A stretch of 64,000 nt of DNA from UBA4416 sp046594225 (lineage in GTDB: Bacteria; Bacteroidota; Bacteroidia; B-17B0; Aurantibacillaceae), in contig JBKJPW010000116.1 in assembly GCA_046594225.1 (NCBI GenBank), positions 1 to 64,000 of the forward strand, given 5' to 3'. Positions 17,629 to 25,813 of the stretch are shown one piece after another (the first letter of the stretch is position 1; every line of letters starts with the position of its first letter). The translations under genes were made by a program, and so were the position numbers. The notes beneath the pieces are model-generated. The model was not told the DNA's origin and did not search any database. It was given only the letters and a program-made list of their open reading frames with translations.

Positions 17629-18002
17629 TTACAAAGTGGTTTTTTCTAAAATTTTAAAAAAAGCATCGCGCCTATCTCTTGCCAAATCTATAATCGTATT
17701 GTCGTTCATGATGATTTCCCCACGGTTTTGTTTGTCAAATTTTTTCATATGTTGTAAATTTATGAGGAAGCTGCGATGCACTCTAATAAATTGAGTGTAA
17801 CCATCAAGGGCAGTTTCAAAATATTTTAAATTTTTTGAAACTGTAATCAATTTTTCGTTTATAGTAAAAACATGTGTGTATGAGCCATCTGCTTTGATAT
17901 AAGTAATATCATCTGTTTTAAGAAATATAAATCCTGAAGCAGAAGGAATACTTATGGTTTTTGGAAGTGTATTACTATAATTATCAATAAATGTTTTTAA
18001 CC
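17629..18002 (-). pseudogene. LytTR DNA-binding domain, out of frame with its receiver domain
   Basis: In the -1 frame relative to the receiver, an uninterrupted stretch runs from about 18002 to the stop at 17629. It encodes a complete LytTR domain: a segment with FIFLKTDDITYIKADGSYTH, then TVSKNLKYFE, FIRVHRSFLINLQHM and NDNTIIDLARDR. The only internal ATG (17850) would yield 73 residues and lose the first strands, so it is unlikely to be an independent gene. Adding one base to the T6 run (A6 on the coding strand) at 18003-18008 joins it to the receiver and gives a normal 254-residue LytR/AlgR-type regulator. It is either a recent frameshift, a slippage site, or a sequence error. Confidence 0.8.
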
Positions 18003-18392
18003 TTTTTTCTTCTTCAACTTTTGGGTGTATTTTTTTATTTTTTCAACAGCTTCAAATAAGTGAGTTTCATTAATTGGTTTTAATAAATAATCTATAGCGC
18101 TTAATCGAAATGCTTTTAGTGCATAATCATTGTAAGCCGTGGTAAAAATAATTTCAGGATTCAGTTTTTCTTTAATAAGTTGTTCTGCTAATTGTATGCC
18201 CGATTTACCTGGCATTTCTATATCTAAAAATATAACATCAGGTTGATGTTGTTTAATTAATTCAAATCCTAAATTTGCATTTTCGGCCTCGCCAATAATT
18301 TCTAAATCAGATTTATACTCTTTCAGCATTAACGAAAGCAATTTTCTAGCTTGCGGCGAGTCATCTATGATAATGGCCTTAAGTTTAGTCAT
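17997..18392 (-). CDS. Response regulator receiver domain (LytTR regulator interrupted by frameshift)
   Basis: 131 residues form a complete CheY-like receiver: acidic pair IIIDDS near residue 10, phospho-acceptor Asp in VIFLDIEMPGKSG (about 57), TTAYNDYALKAF, and the conserved Lys in YLLKPINE. It ends in a lysine-rich tail (YTQKLKKKKG) just where the frame is lost. The start overlaps the kinase gene stop by 8 bp, so kinase and regulator are translationally coupled. As written it would lack a DNA-binding output, which is found in the -1 frame downstream. Confidence 0.85.
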   Translation of the reverse strand: MTKLKAIIIDDSPQARKLLSLMLKEYKSDLEIIGEAENANLGFELIKQHQPDVIFLDIEMPGKSGIQLAEQLIKEKLNPEIIFTTAYNDYALKAFRLSAIDYLLKPINETHLFEAVEKIKKYTQKLKKKKG

Positions 18393-21276
18393 GTTGTTTA
18401 ATTTTTATGGTTACTGAGGTTCCATAATTATTTCCAAATGTATCTAATAAATCTTCGTAAACAATAGCTACAATTCCAGGTTTATTTTGGTTAATAACAG
18501 TAATTCTATGAATTGCCTCGGTAGAAAATGATTGATGTTTGTTTTCGTTTTCAGAGTTAATCACTTGTGATTTTTTTCGGCCGATGCCATTGTCGTTAAT
18601 AGTTACAATTAATAGGTTATTATATTCTTGAAAACTTATAGTTAGTTTTTTGCTCCCTTCTTTATGCCTTAGTCCATGTTTAAATGCATTTTCTATAAAT
18701 GGCTGGAGCATTAAAGATGGTATTGAAATATGACTTATCTCAATTGTCTCGTTTATTTCAATATTATACTCAAAATCATCAGAAAACAATATAGCTTCTA
18801 ATTCAATATATAGTTTTAAAAATTCAATCTCTTCGTCCAACTTAACCCAAGATACTGAACTTTGTTCAAGTATTTTTCTAACTAAATCAGAAAAACGTTG
18901 TAAATAATTAGCTGCTTTTTTCTTGTCGTTTTCATAGATATATCCTTTAATAGAATTTAGTACATTAAAAATAAAATGAGGGTTCATTTGAGCTCTTAAA
19001 GCAGTTTCTTGAGATAGTTTTAACGTATGCTCGAGTTGTATGCGTTCTAACTCTTTACTTTGTTTTTTTTGTATAGTTTTCACTCTTTGTTTAAACATAG
19101 CCATTGCAAGAGTTAAACATAGTATTATAATTAAAACATAAAACCACCATCGTTGATAAAAAGGAGGACTTACATACCCAGAAACAACAACGCTATTGAT
19201 TGAATTTCCTCCCTGATGGTCTATCAATTTAATTTCTAAATTAAAATCGCCAACATTTAAAAATGGAATTTCAATGTGTTTTATATCAGCAGGTAAAAAT
19301 ATCCATTCATTGTTTTTGTGAAGGCGGTAGGCATATTGAAATTGATTTTCTGAACTTAATGCCACCGCATCAAGTTCTACTTTAAGTTCATCTTTGTAAT
19401 TTAAAATTAATTCGTTTGTACTATTTACGACTTTATTATTTATGAAGATTTGCTTGAGATATATTTTTGACGAGGTTTGTTTGTTGCTAATATTTAATGG
19501 AATTTGTTGAATGCCTTTAGCTGTTGCAAGCCAAATATAATTACTATCTATATCTATGCTATGAATATTATTAGATATTAATCCAGACAACTTATTAATG
19601 GTGTTTTTTTGTTTGGTTTTAAAATTATATGCGATTAAACCATTATTGGTTGCTACATATAAATGACTTGAGTTTACTTTAATTTGGTAACCTGTAATAT
19701 TTGATTGCAAGGTAAACAATGGCGAAATTGTGTTATTAGAAACTTCATAAACAATTCCATTAAAACTTAGTGCGAATAGTTTATTGTTTGATGAAGAAAA
19801 ATAAAGAGAAATGATTTGAATACCCTCTAAAGATGTATTTAAGTAATTCCACTGATTATTTTTAAAAGTGTAAGCCTTAATGCCTTCATTTGTAGCTAAC
19901 CATAAGGTGTTTTTCGTTTTATCAAAAGCAATTGATCTCGTCCATTGCTTAGTTAATTCATCTATTTTTGAATTTTCATCCTCACTAAACCAAAATGTTC
20001 CTTTTGATGTACCCGCAATATAACTATTACCAATTTGTAAAACGTCTTTAGTTGGCGGCAGATGCTGGCTAATTAAAATTGTTTTTTGACCCTGTGATTT
20101 ATAAATATTATTTTGAATACTATATAAAACAGATTGATTGTCTTCAGATAAAGCTAACCCTTGAATATCTAATTTGGCGTCAACTGAGATTAAATCTGCG
20201 GATTTATTTTCATAATTTAATTGCCCTACTCTTCCATCAACTGTAGCAAAAAAAACACTGGAGTTATTACTCACTAATTTATGGATTTTAGAATTTATAG
20301 ATTGATTGTTTTTAATTTCCCATAGTTTATAGGATAATTCTGGAATTCGCAACAGCCCATCATGCAAAGAGCTCAGCCAATATGTGTTTTCTGCATCACA
20401 TATGCCAGATGAAAATGATTGATCTTCAAAAAATAATTCACTTTTATCTTGCTTGATATTATATTTAATTACGCCACTAAAGGTATATATCCATAAATAT
20501 TCAGAGTTATGCTCTTCAACACGAGTTATTTTTTTATCGGCTAATAATGGGTTTAAGTTTTTTGAATAAAACGGGCATACTATTCCGTTGATGAGTTTAA
20601 ATATTTCGCCATCAACTACACTGAACACAAATTTATTTTTACTATTAATAGCTAATTGATATTCGCCAGATACTTTGTTTTTATTCCAATTAATAGAATA
20701 ATGATTCGTTTTTCCATTGTCAATTTGCATCAGTCCATTTGAAGTGAGGCACCAAAATGAATTATCTTTATCTATAAAACATGAATGTGTATTGTTTAAT
20801 TTACTGTTATTTGGATTGCCACTATAATGTACCCATTTATTTGTTTTTTCTGAAAGCATTTCAATGCCAGCACTATGGCAAACCCATAAATTATTATAAT
20901 AATCAATACTTGTGTTGGAGACATTTCCTTTATCCCAGGAATCTAACAATTGCAAAGAATCATTTTTAATATAAAAAATCTGACCATTAAAATTGTAAGC
21001 ATAAATGTAACCACTTGTGTTTTGAACTAAGCCAGTAAGTGTCCGTGATTTTTGTGTTGAATTTTTATATTGAGAAAATCGGATGCCGTCGAATTTAAAT
21101 AAACCAGCATCTGTAGCTAGCCAAATAAAATCTTTTTTGTCTTGTAAAATGCTATAAATAGTTTGATTAGGTAGCCCTTCTTCTGAAGTTATTTGAAATG
21201 CAACCGGATTTTGACTGAATTCAGTCAGCGATTGCAAAAGCAGTAAAACAAAATATATCCAGGTTTTTTTAAGCAC
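18385..21276 (-). CDS. Sensor histidine kinase with periplasmic beta-propeller (Reg_prop/Y_Y_Y, LytS-type kinase)
   Basis: 963 residues: signal peptide or N-terminal helix (1-22), many two-component propeller repeats (about 25-600, with recurring IWLAT and LWLATNEGI motifs), a Y_Y_Y-like beta domain (about 615-705), a transmembrane helix near 712-732, and a coiled coil. A LytS-type kinase core follows, with the phospho-acceptor His in QMNPHFIFNVLNSIKG (about 762), the N-box NAFKHGL, and NDNGIGR. The propeller resembles those of Bacteroidota hybrid sensors that read glycans, but here the kinase pairs with a separate LytTR regulator. The target genes are unknown; the two T9SS surface proteins downstream are plausible. 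Confidence 0.88.
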   Translation of the reverse strand: MLKKTWIYFVLLLLQSLTEFSQNPVAFQITSEEGLPNQTIYSILQDKKDFIWLATDAGLFKFDGIRFSQYKNSTQKSRTLTGLVQNTSGYIYAYNFNGQIFYIKNDSLQLLDSWDKGNVSNTSIDYYNNLWVCHSAGIEMLSEKTNKWVHYSGNPNNSKLNNTHSCFIDKDNSFWCLTSNGLMQIDNGKTNHYSINWNKNKVSGEYQLAINSKNKFVFSVVDGEIFKLINGIVCPFYSKNLNPLLADKKITRVEEHNSEYLWIYTFSGVIKYNIKQDKSELFFEDQSFSSGICDAENTYWLSSLHDGLLRIPELSYKLWEIKNNQSINSKIHKLVSNNSSVFFATVDGRVGQLNYENKSADLISVDAKLDIQGLALSEDNQSVLYSIQNNIYKSQGQKTILISQHLPPTKDVLQIGNSYIAGTSKGTFWFSEDENSKIDELTKQWTRSIAFDKTKNTLWLATNEGIKAYTFKNNQWNYLNTSLEGIQIISLYFSSSNNKLFALSFNGIVYEVSNNTISPLFTLQSNITGYQIKVNSSHLYVATNNGLIAYNFKTKQKNTINKLSGLISNNIHSIDIDSNYIWLATAKGIQQIPLNISNKQTSSKIYLKQIFINNKVVNSTNELILNYKDELKVELDAVALSSENQFQYAYRLHKNNEWIFLPADIKHIEIPFLNVGDFNLEIKLIDHQGGNSINSVVVSGYVSPPFYQRWWFYVLIIILCLTLAMAMFKQRVKTIQKKQSKELERIQLEHTLKLSQETALRAQMNPHFIFNVLNSIKGYIYENDKKKAANYLQRFSDLVRKILEQSSVSWVKLDEEIEFLKLYIELEAILFSDDFEYNIEINETIEISHISIPSLMLQPFIENAFKHGLRHKEGSKKLTISFQEYNNLLIVTINDNGIGRKKSQVINSENENKHQSFSTEAIHRITVINQNKPGIVAIVYEDLLDTFGNNYGTSVTIKIKQHD

Positions 21277-21304
21277 AGTAAATATTATTTTATTTAAAAC
21301 AAAA

Positions 21305-21328
21305 AAACCCCCAATTTATTGGAGGTTT
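21305..21328 (-). terminator. Terminator after tRNA-Cys
   Basis: Read on the minus strand, AAACCTCCAA (21328-21319) pairs with TTGGGGGTTT (21314-21305) with one mismatch or wobble position. It is followed by a run of T. It lies 5 bp beyond the tRNA 3' end. Confidence 0.75.
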
Positions 21329-21332
21329 AAAG

Positions 21333-21403
21333 AGGTCCCGTCCAGGTTCGAACTGGAGTAGCAGCTTTTGCAGAGCTGAGCCTAACCACTCGGCCACAGG
21401 ACC
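21333..21403 (-). tRNA. tRNA-Cys (anticodon GCA)
   Basis: A complete cloverleaf is read on the minus strand. The acceptor GGTCCTG pairs with CGGGACC. The anticodon arm is CAGCT-CTGCAAA-AGCTG, giving anticodon GCA. The T loop is GTTCGAA. The discriminator is U73, the identity base of tRNA-Cys, and CCA is not encoded. It is a single tRNA between a two-component system and an aminotransferase gene, with its own terminator. Confidence 0.95.
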
Positions 21404-21453
21404 ATTTAGTTAATGGGTTTTTATTATTTTAATGAAAATCCAAGAACGGGTAG

Positions 21454-21461
21454 CAAAAATA
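21454..21461 (-). promoter_or_regulatory. Possible -7 element for tRNA-Cys
   Basis: The minus strand reads TATTTTTG, matching TAnnTTTG, about 50 bp before the tRNA 5' end. No -33 element stands at the expected distance, so support is weak. Confidence 0.25.
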
Positions 21462-21501
21462 AGATTTTTTTAGCAACTTAGTCTAATTATTACAAAAAAA
21501 T

Positions 21502-22644
21502 ATGCAGATTCATTCAAAATTACCAAATATTGGCACTACCATCTTTACTGTTATGAGTGGATTAGCCAAAGAATATAATGCCATTAACCTTTCTCAAGGT
21601 TTCCCGGATTACGATTGTCATCCAAAATTATTAGCATTGGTACAAAAATACATGACCTCTGGATATAATCAATACGCGCCTATGACGGGTGTTCAGCCAT
21701 TAAGGGAAACAATAAGTGAATTATTGCAAAATTGTTACGGAGCTGCCTATCATCCCGACACAGAAATTACCATTACCGCTGGAGCAACACAGGGTATTTT
21801 TACAAGTATTGCTGCATTTATAGGCAAAGATGATGAGGTGATTGTGTTTGAACCCATGTATGATTGTTATATCCCTGCTATTGAAGTAAATGGTGGTGTT
21901 GCAAAACCTATACAATTAGAATATCCAAATTTTACCATTAATTGGAATACAGTTAAAAATACCATAACGGATAAAACCAAGATGATTATTATTAATTCGC
22001 CACACAACCCTAGTGGAACAACTTTGGGCGAAAATGATTTAAAGGAATTAGAAAAATTAGTTGCAAATAAAAATATTATTATTGTTAGCGATGAAGTGTA
22101 CGAACACATGGTATTTGATGGGAAACCACACCAAAGTGTAGCTCGTTTCAAAAATTTAGCAGCTCAGTCTATTATTGTTTCTTCTTTCGGAAAAACGATT
22201 CATGCTACTGGTTGGAAAATTGGTTATGTTGCTGCTCCAAAAGAAATCATACAAGAATTTAGAAAAGTACATCAGTTTTTAGTGTTCTCTGTAAATCATG
22301 CTTTTCAAATGGCGCTTGCCGAATATTTGAAAGATGAAACGGCCTACAAAGATTTACATCAATTTTATCAGGGCAAACGTGATTATTTTAGAAAACTAGT
22401 TTCTGGTTCTCGTTTTATAATAGAGCCCTGCACAGGCACCTATTTTCAACTAATGAGTTATAAAAACATTACAGATGAAAAAGACACAGATTTAGCTATT
22501 AGATTAACTAAAGAAAGAGGGTTAGCCTCCATTCCTTTATCTGTTTTTTATACCAATCAAAAGCAGCAGCAGTTACTACGTTTTTGTTTTGCCAAAAAAG
22601 AAGAAACTTTAGAAAAGGCCGCGGAGATTATTTGTAAAATTTAA
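21502..22644 (+). CDS. PLP-dependent aminotransferase, methionine aminotransferase (YbdL)-like
   Basis: 380 residues of fold-type I aminotransferase. Visible motifs are NLSQGFPDYDCHP at the N-terminus, TAGATQGIF (phosphate-binding region), INSPHNPSGT, SDEVYEHMVFDG, and SSFGKTIHATGWKIGY, where the Lys (about residue 231) forms the Schiff base with PLP. Sequence style matches YbdL / kynurenine aminotransferase-like enzymes, which act on methionine and aromatic amino acids. It stands alone on the plus strand after tRNA-Cys. The exact substrate cannot be told from sequence. Confidence 0.88.
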   Translation: MQIHSKLPNIGTTIFTVMSGLAKEYNAINLSQGFPDYDCHPKLLALVQKYMTSGYNQYAPMTGVQPLRETISELLQNCYGAAYHPDTEITITAGATQGIFTSIAAFIGKDDEVIVFEPMYDCYIPAIEVNGGVAKPIQLEYPNFTINWNTVKNTITDKTKMIIINSPHNPSGTTLGENDLKELEKLVANKNIIIVSDEVYEHMVFDGKPHQSVARFKNLAAQSIIVSSFGKTIHATGWKIGYVAAPKEIIQEFRKVHQFLVFSVNHAFQMALAEYLKDETAYKDLHQFYQGKRDYFRKLVSGSRFIIEPCTGTYFQLMSYKNITDEKDTDLAIRLTKERGLASIPLSVFYTNQKQQQLLRFCFAKKEETLEKAAEIICKI

Positions 22645-22674
22645 ATGATATATTTACTATGCTAAATGTTCCTT

Positions 22675-23346
22675 ATGAAATCAATTTCTGTTTTATTTTG
22701 TCTGTTTGTGATAACAAGATTTTGCTATTCTCAAGACACTATTCACTTTATTAATAAAACTCCTCAAGCTGTTAAGGTAATTGAAATAGGAATTGAGGAA
22801 ATAAAATATCAACGTTTCGATAATTTATCGGGGCCATTATATGTTGCAAACAAAAATGAAATTAGATACATTAAATTTTCTAACGGACATGTTGATTCAG
22901 TTACTGTTGCTAGTAAAATAAAACCAGCAGTCCAAGAGCCATTAACCGTATACCGAGCTCCGCTTTCTTCATACGACAGCGAAAAAATATTGATTTACGG
23001 AAATAGATTATCACATCATGGAAATGCGGTTGGAGAAGCACGCTTATATCGTCTTATTTCAAATGTTCCAAATCCTGAAAAAAAAGCAGCACTGTATAAA
23101 GAACATTTAGTAATGAAGTCCTACAAGAAAAAACAATATTTATTTGGTTTTGTAGGTTTAGGAGCTGGCTTGGTATTGCCTTATATTGGCTTTATGTCTG
23201 CATTTGTTTTTGAAGACGCAACTCCTCTTGTAATAGGGCTTGCAGCTGGCGCAACATTTGGTATTACTGGAGCAGTGCTTTCTGGAATTAATAAACACAA
23301 ACGAATGAAAAAACGTATTGACATTGTAAATCTTTATAACAATTAA
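22675..23346 (+). CDS. Secreted/membrane protein, first of three tandem paralogues
   Basis: I do not recognise a named family. From the preferred ATG at 22675 (an upstream in-frame ATG at 22666 adds MFL) it has a signal peptide ending FCYSQ. A short beta domain starts with DTIHF and contains VIEIGIEEIKYQRFDNLSGPLYV and NEIRYIKFSNG. A linker and a hydrophobic region near residues 155-205 that could form two helices follow, then a basic tail. The beta domain resembles a motif common in Bacteroidota envelope proteins. It is 4 bp before its paralogue. Confidence 0.7.
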   Translation: MKSISVLFCLFVITRFCYSQDTIHFINKTPQAVKVIEIGIEEIKYQRFDNLSGPLYVANKNEIRYIKFSNGHVDSVTVASKIKPAVQEPLTVYRAPLSSYDSEKILIYGNRLSHHGNAVGEARLYRLISNVPNPEKKAALYKEHLVMKSYKKKQYLFGFVGLGAGLVLPYIGFMSAFVFEDATPLVIGLAAGATFGITGAVLSGINKHKRMKKRIDIVNLYNN

Positions 23347-23349
23347 ATC

Positions 23350-24030
23350 ATGAAATTATCTAACATAAAATCAAGTTTACTTTTAGGGACACTACTTATT
23401 ATTTCTTCTCAGTGTTTTTCGCAAGACACTATTTTTTATAAGAAAGCAGGTAATATTGTAGTATTAGTGAAAGAAGTTTCGCAAACAGAAGTGCAATATA
23501 AAAAACTCGAAATGCCAGATGGGCCGATGTATATTATTGACAAAAATGATATTTCGAAAATTGTATATAAAAACGGATACACCGAAATCATAAAGCCAGC
23601 TGTTGTTGAAACAACCATCAATCAACCTCTTACTGTTACATATTCATCGCCAGTTGATATTAATTATGAAAAAATCACTTATTCAGATACAAAGAGAAGT
23701 CAAAACTCGTTAATTAGGCTTGTAGATAGGCATCCTGATCCATCTAGACATGATCAGTTAATGAGAGATGCTAGAGCAATGAGAAGTTTAAAAAGACATC
23801 AAGATGGAACACGCACTGGTGCTATTATTTTTGGGGGGATCGCTATTGGCGGCGCCGCATTATACACTTTGATTAGTGCTGCTAGTTTCGGTAGCTATGT
23901 TGACCCTATATATGCAGCTCCACCTGTTTTATTTGGAACTTTAGCTGTTATTTTAGGTGGCACTTCTATAGCGATTAATATAAATTTAAAGAAAAAGCGT
24001 AACGCCTTTGTTAACCTATATAATCAATAA
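23350..24030 (+). CDS. Secreted/membrane protein, second of three tandem paralogues
   Basis: 226 residues with signal peptide (ending QCFSQ). The same beta domain follows: DTIFYKKAGNIVVLVKEVS, EVQYKKLEMPDGPMYII, ISKIVYKNGYTE. A variable linker, two hydrophobic helices (about 155-205) and a final VNLYNQ that echoes VNLYNN of the first paralogue complete it. The shared C-terminal motif shows the whole protein was duplicated. The function is unknown. It overlaps the next gene by 23 bp. Confidence 0.7.
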   Translation: MKLSNIKSSLLLGTLLIISSQCFSQDTIFYKKAGNIVVLVKEVSQTEVQYKKLEMPDGPMYIIDKNDISKIVYKNGYTEIIKPAVVETTINQPLTVTYSSPVDINYEKITYSDTKRSQNSLIRLVDRHPDPSRHDQLMRDARAMRSLKRHQDGTRTGAIIFGGIAIGGAALYTLISAASFGSYVDPIYAAPPVLFGTLAVILGGTSIAININLKKKRNAFVNLYNQ

Positions 24031-24670
24031 TTATTTCAGATTATTATTTCTGTGCTTTATTAGCGCAAGTACTTTTGCGCAGGACACTATTTATACTAAT
24101 ACTTCTCAAACACTTTTAGTTAGGGTTTTAGAAATCTCAAAAACAGAAGTTAGTTATAAGAATTTTTATAACCCTGATGGTGTTGTTAGAATAATTGCTA
24201 ATGAACAGATTGTTAGAATTATTTATGAAAATGGGAAAGAAGAATCTAAATTTCAGTTGAAACAAAAAACCTCTGGTGCCACATCTCCCCTTAATTTATT
24301 TGTTGTGGAAGGCAAACATATCGCTATTAATAATGCAGACATAAGCCATAAAGCTGCATTTAAAATGATGATGAAGCGCGACACGCAATCAAATTCAGAT
24401 GAGTTGAATGGCGCTTTAGTAGAGGCAGATAGTAAACGTAATGGACAAATTGCTTTTAATATTATTGCTCCTGTAACTGCAATTGGAGGTGTTTACTTTG
24501 CTCGACAACATCGGTATAATACGCCAGATGAAAAACTGAAAGCAAAAGTATATTTTATAAGTGGTTTAAGTGCTTGCGTGATTTCTATTGTAACGGCACA
24601 AATTTATAAGTCGCTAAAAAATAAACATATCAGGAAAGCAGCTCTGTTATATAATAACGATATTAAATGA
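24008..24670 (+). CDS. Secreted/membrane protein, third of three tandem paralogues (TTG start)
   Basis: 220 residues. The signal peptide LFLCFISASTFAQ is followed by DTIYTN, EISKTEVSYKNFYNPDGVVRII and IVRIIYENGKEE, matching the two upstream proteins. Two hydrophobic helices and a terminal ALLYNNDIK follow. The frame contains no ATG or GTG before the signal peptide. The only usable start is TTG at 24008, 23 bp inside the preceding gene, so translation is probably coupled to it. Confidence 0.7.
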   Translation: MLTYIINNYFRLLFLCFISASTFAQDTIYTNTSQTLLVRVLEISKTEVSYKNFYNPDGVVRIIANEQIVRIIYENGKEESKFQLKQKTSGATSPLNLFVVEGKHIAINNADISHKAAFKMMMKRDTQSNSDELNGALVEADSKRNGQIAFNIIAPVTAIGGVYFARQHRYNTPDEKLKAKVYFISGLSACVISIVTAQIYKSLKNKHIRKAALLYNNDIK

Positions 24671-24757
24671 TGGAGCTTTAGATGTTTTTAAAAGAATTAT
24701 TCTTGGCGGCATATAATATAGGTCTCATTCCAAGTAGTTTCCTTTACATATCATAAA

Positions 24758-25810
24758 CTACCCTCTCTCCCTTTTGATAGGCGAAAAAGCTAAAGGATTA
24801 ACTGAAATTTCTTCCAACAATTCTCTTTTGCGGTATATATCAATAGCTGTATATATAGCGTCTCTAAAAGAAGATTCGTCCGCGATTTGTTTTCCGGCAA
24901 TTTCGTATGCTGTTCCATGATCGGGTGAAGTGCGCACAAAATCTAATCCAGCAGTAAAATTAACACCATGTCCAAATGCTAATGTTTTGAAAGGAATTAA
25001 TCCTTGATCGTGATACATTGCCAATACACCATCAAATTTTGCCTGAGTATTGTTTCCAAAAAAACCATCTGCGGAATACGGCCCATAAACCATCATTGTT
25101 TCTTTTGCTTTTTCAACAGCTGGAATAATAGATGTTTTTTCTTCGTGACCAATAGTGCCATTTTCGCCTGCATGGGGATTTAATCCTAATACGGCTATTT
25201 TAGGTTTACGAATACCAAAATCTTTTACTAAAGATGAATGAAGCTGAGTAATTTTTGATAATACGTTTTCAATCGTAATGTGTTCTGCAATATTTTTAAC
25301 GGGAACATGCCCAGTAACAACAGCAATACGTAAATCACCAGAACACAACAGCATTAAAGGTTTACCTCCTAGTTTATCACCCAAATACTCTGTATGGCCA
25401 GGGTAATTAAATCCTGCTTCCTGCATACTATGCTTATTAATAGGAGCCGTTACTAATACATCTATTTTTTTGTCAAATAAAGCCATCGTCGCTGCTTCTA
25501 AAGATAACTTGGCATACTTTCCGCTTAGCGTAGTAGCTTTACCCATTTCAATGGTTACTTCTTCTTCATAACAAATAAATACATTTGGCTTTTTGGTATG
25601 CACATTATTAAAATCTCTTAATGGATTAAAATTAAACTCATCCATATTTAACATCTTTCTAAAATAAGAAACTGTTTTTTGAGAACTAAACAAAATAGGA
25701 ACACATATTTCTGATAAACCTGGTTCAGATAATGTTTTTAAAATGATTTCTAATCCTATGCCGTTTAAATCTCCTTGAGATATTCCTACTACTACTTTAT
25801 TTTCTATCAT
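24758..25810 (-). CDS. pdxA: 4-hydroxythreonine-4-phosphate dehydrogenase (pyridoxine biosynthesis)
   Basis: 350 residues of typical PdxA length. Motifs are VGISQGDLNGIGLEI at the N-terminus, TAPINKHSMQEAGFNYPGHTEYL (metal-binding His), GLNPHAGENG, and AMYHDQGLIPFK. It oxidises and decarboxylates 4-phosphohydroxy-threonine on the route to pyridoxal phosphate. It lies 3 bp after the secreted protein gene ending at 25814 and is the last gene of a three-gene minus-strand run that starts with pepA. Confidence 0.93.
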   Translation of the reverse strand: MIENKVVVGISQGDLNGIGLEIILKTLSEPGLSEICVPILFSSQKTVSYFRKMLNMDEFNFNPLRDFNNVHTKKPNVFICYEEEVTIEMGKATTLSGKYAKLSLEAATMALFDKKIDVLVTAPINKHSMQEAGFNYPGHTEYLGDKLGGKPLMLLCSGDLRIAVVTGHVPVKNIAEHITIENVLSKITQLHSSLVKDFGIRKPKIAVLGLNPHAGENGTIGHEEKTSIIPAVEKAKETMMVYGPYSADGFFGNNTQAKFDGVLAMYHDQGLIPFKTLAFGHGVNFTAGLDFVRTSPDHGTAYEIAGKQIADESSFRDAIYTAIDIYRKRELLEEISVNPLAFSPIKRERG

Positions 25811-25813
25811 AAT

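Noticed and set aside
17629..17850. Independent 73-residue LytTR gene from the ATG at 17850
   Set aside because: This start cuts off the first strands of the domain; sequence upstream in the same frame completes it.
18001..18012. Programmed -1 ribosomal frameshift (A AAA AAG) in the LytTR regulator
   Set aside because: The A6G heptamer is out of phase with the receiver frame (AAG AAA AAA GGT TAA), so the standard tandem slip cannot occur; kept as unexplained frameshift.
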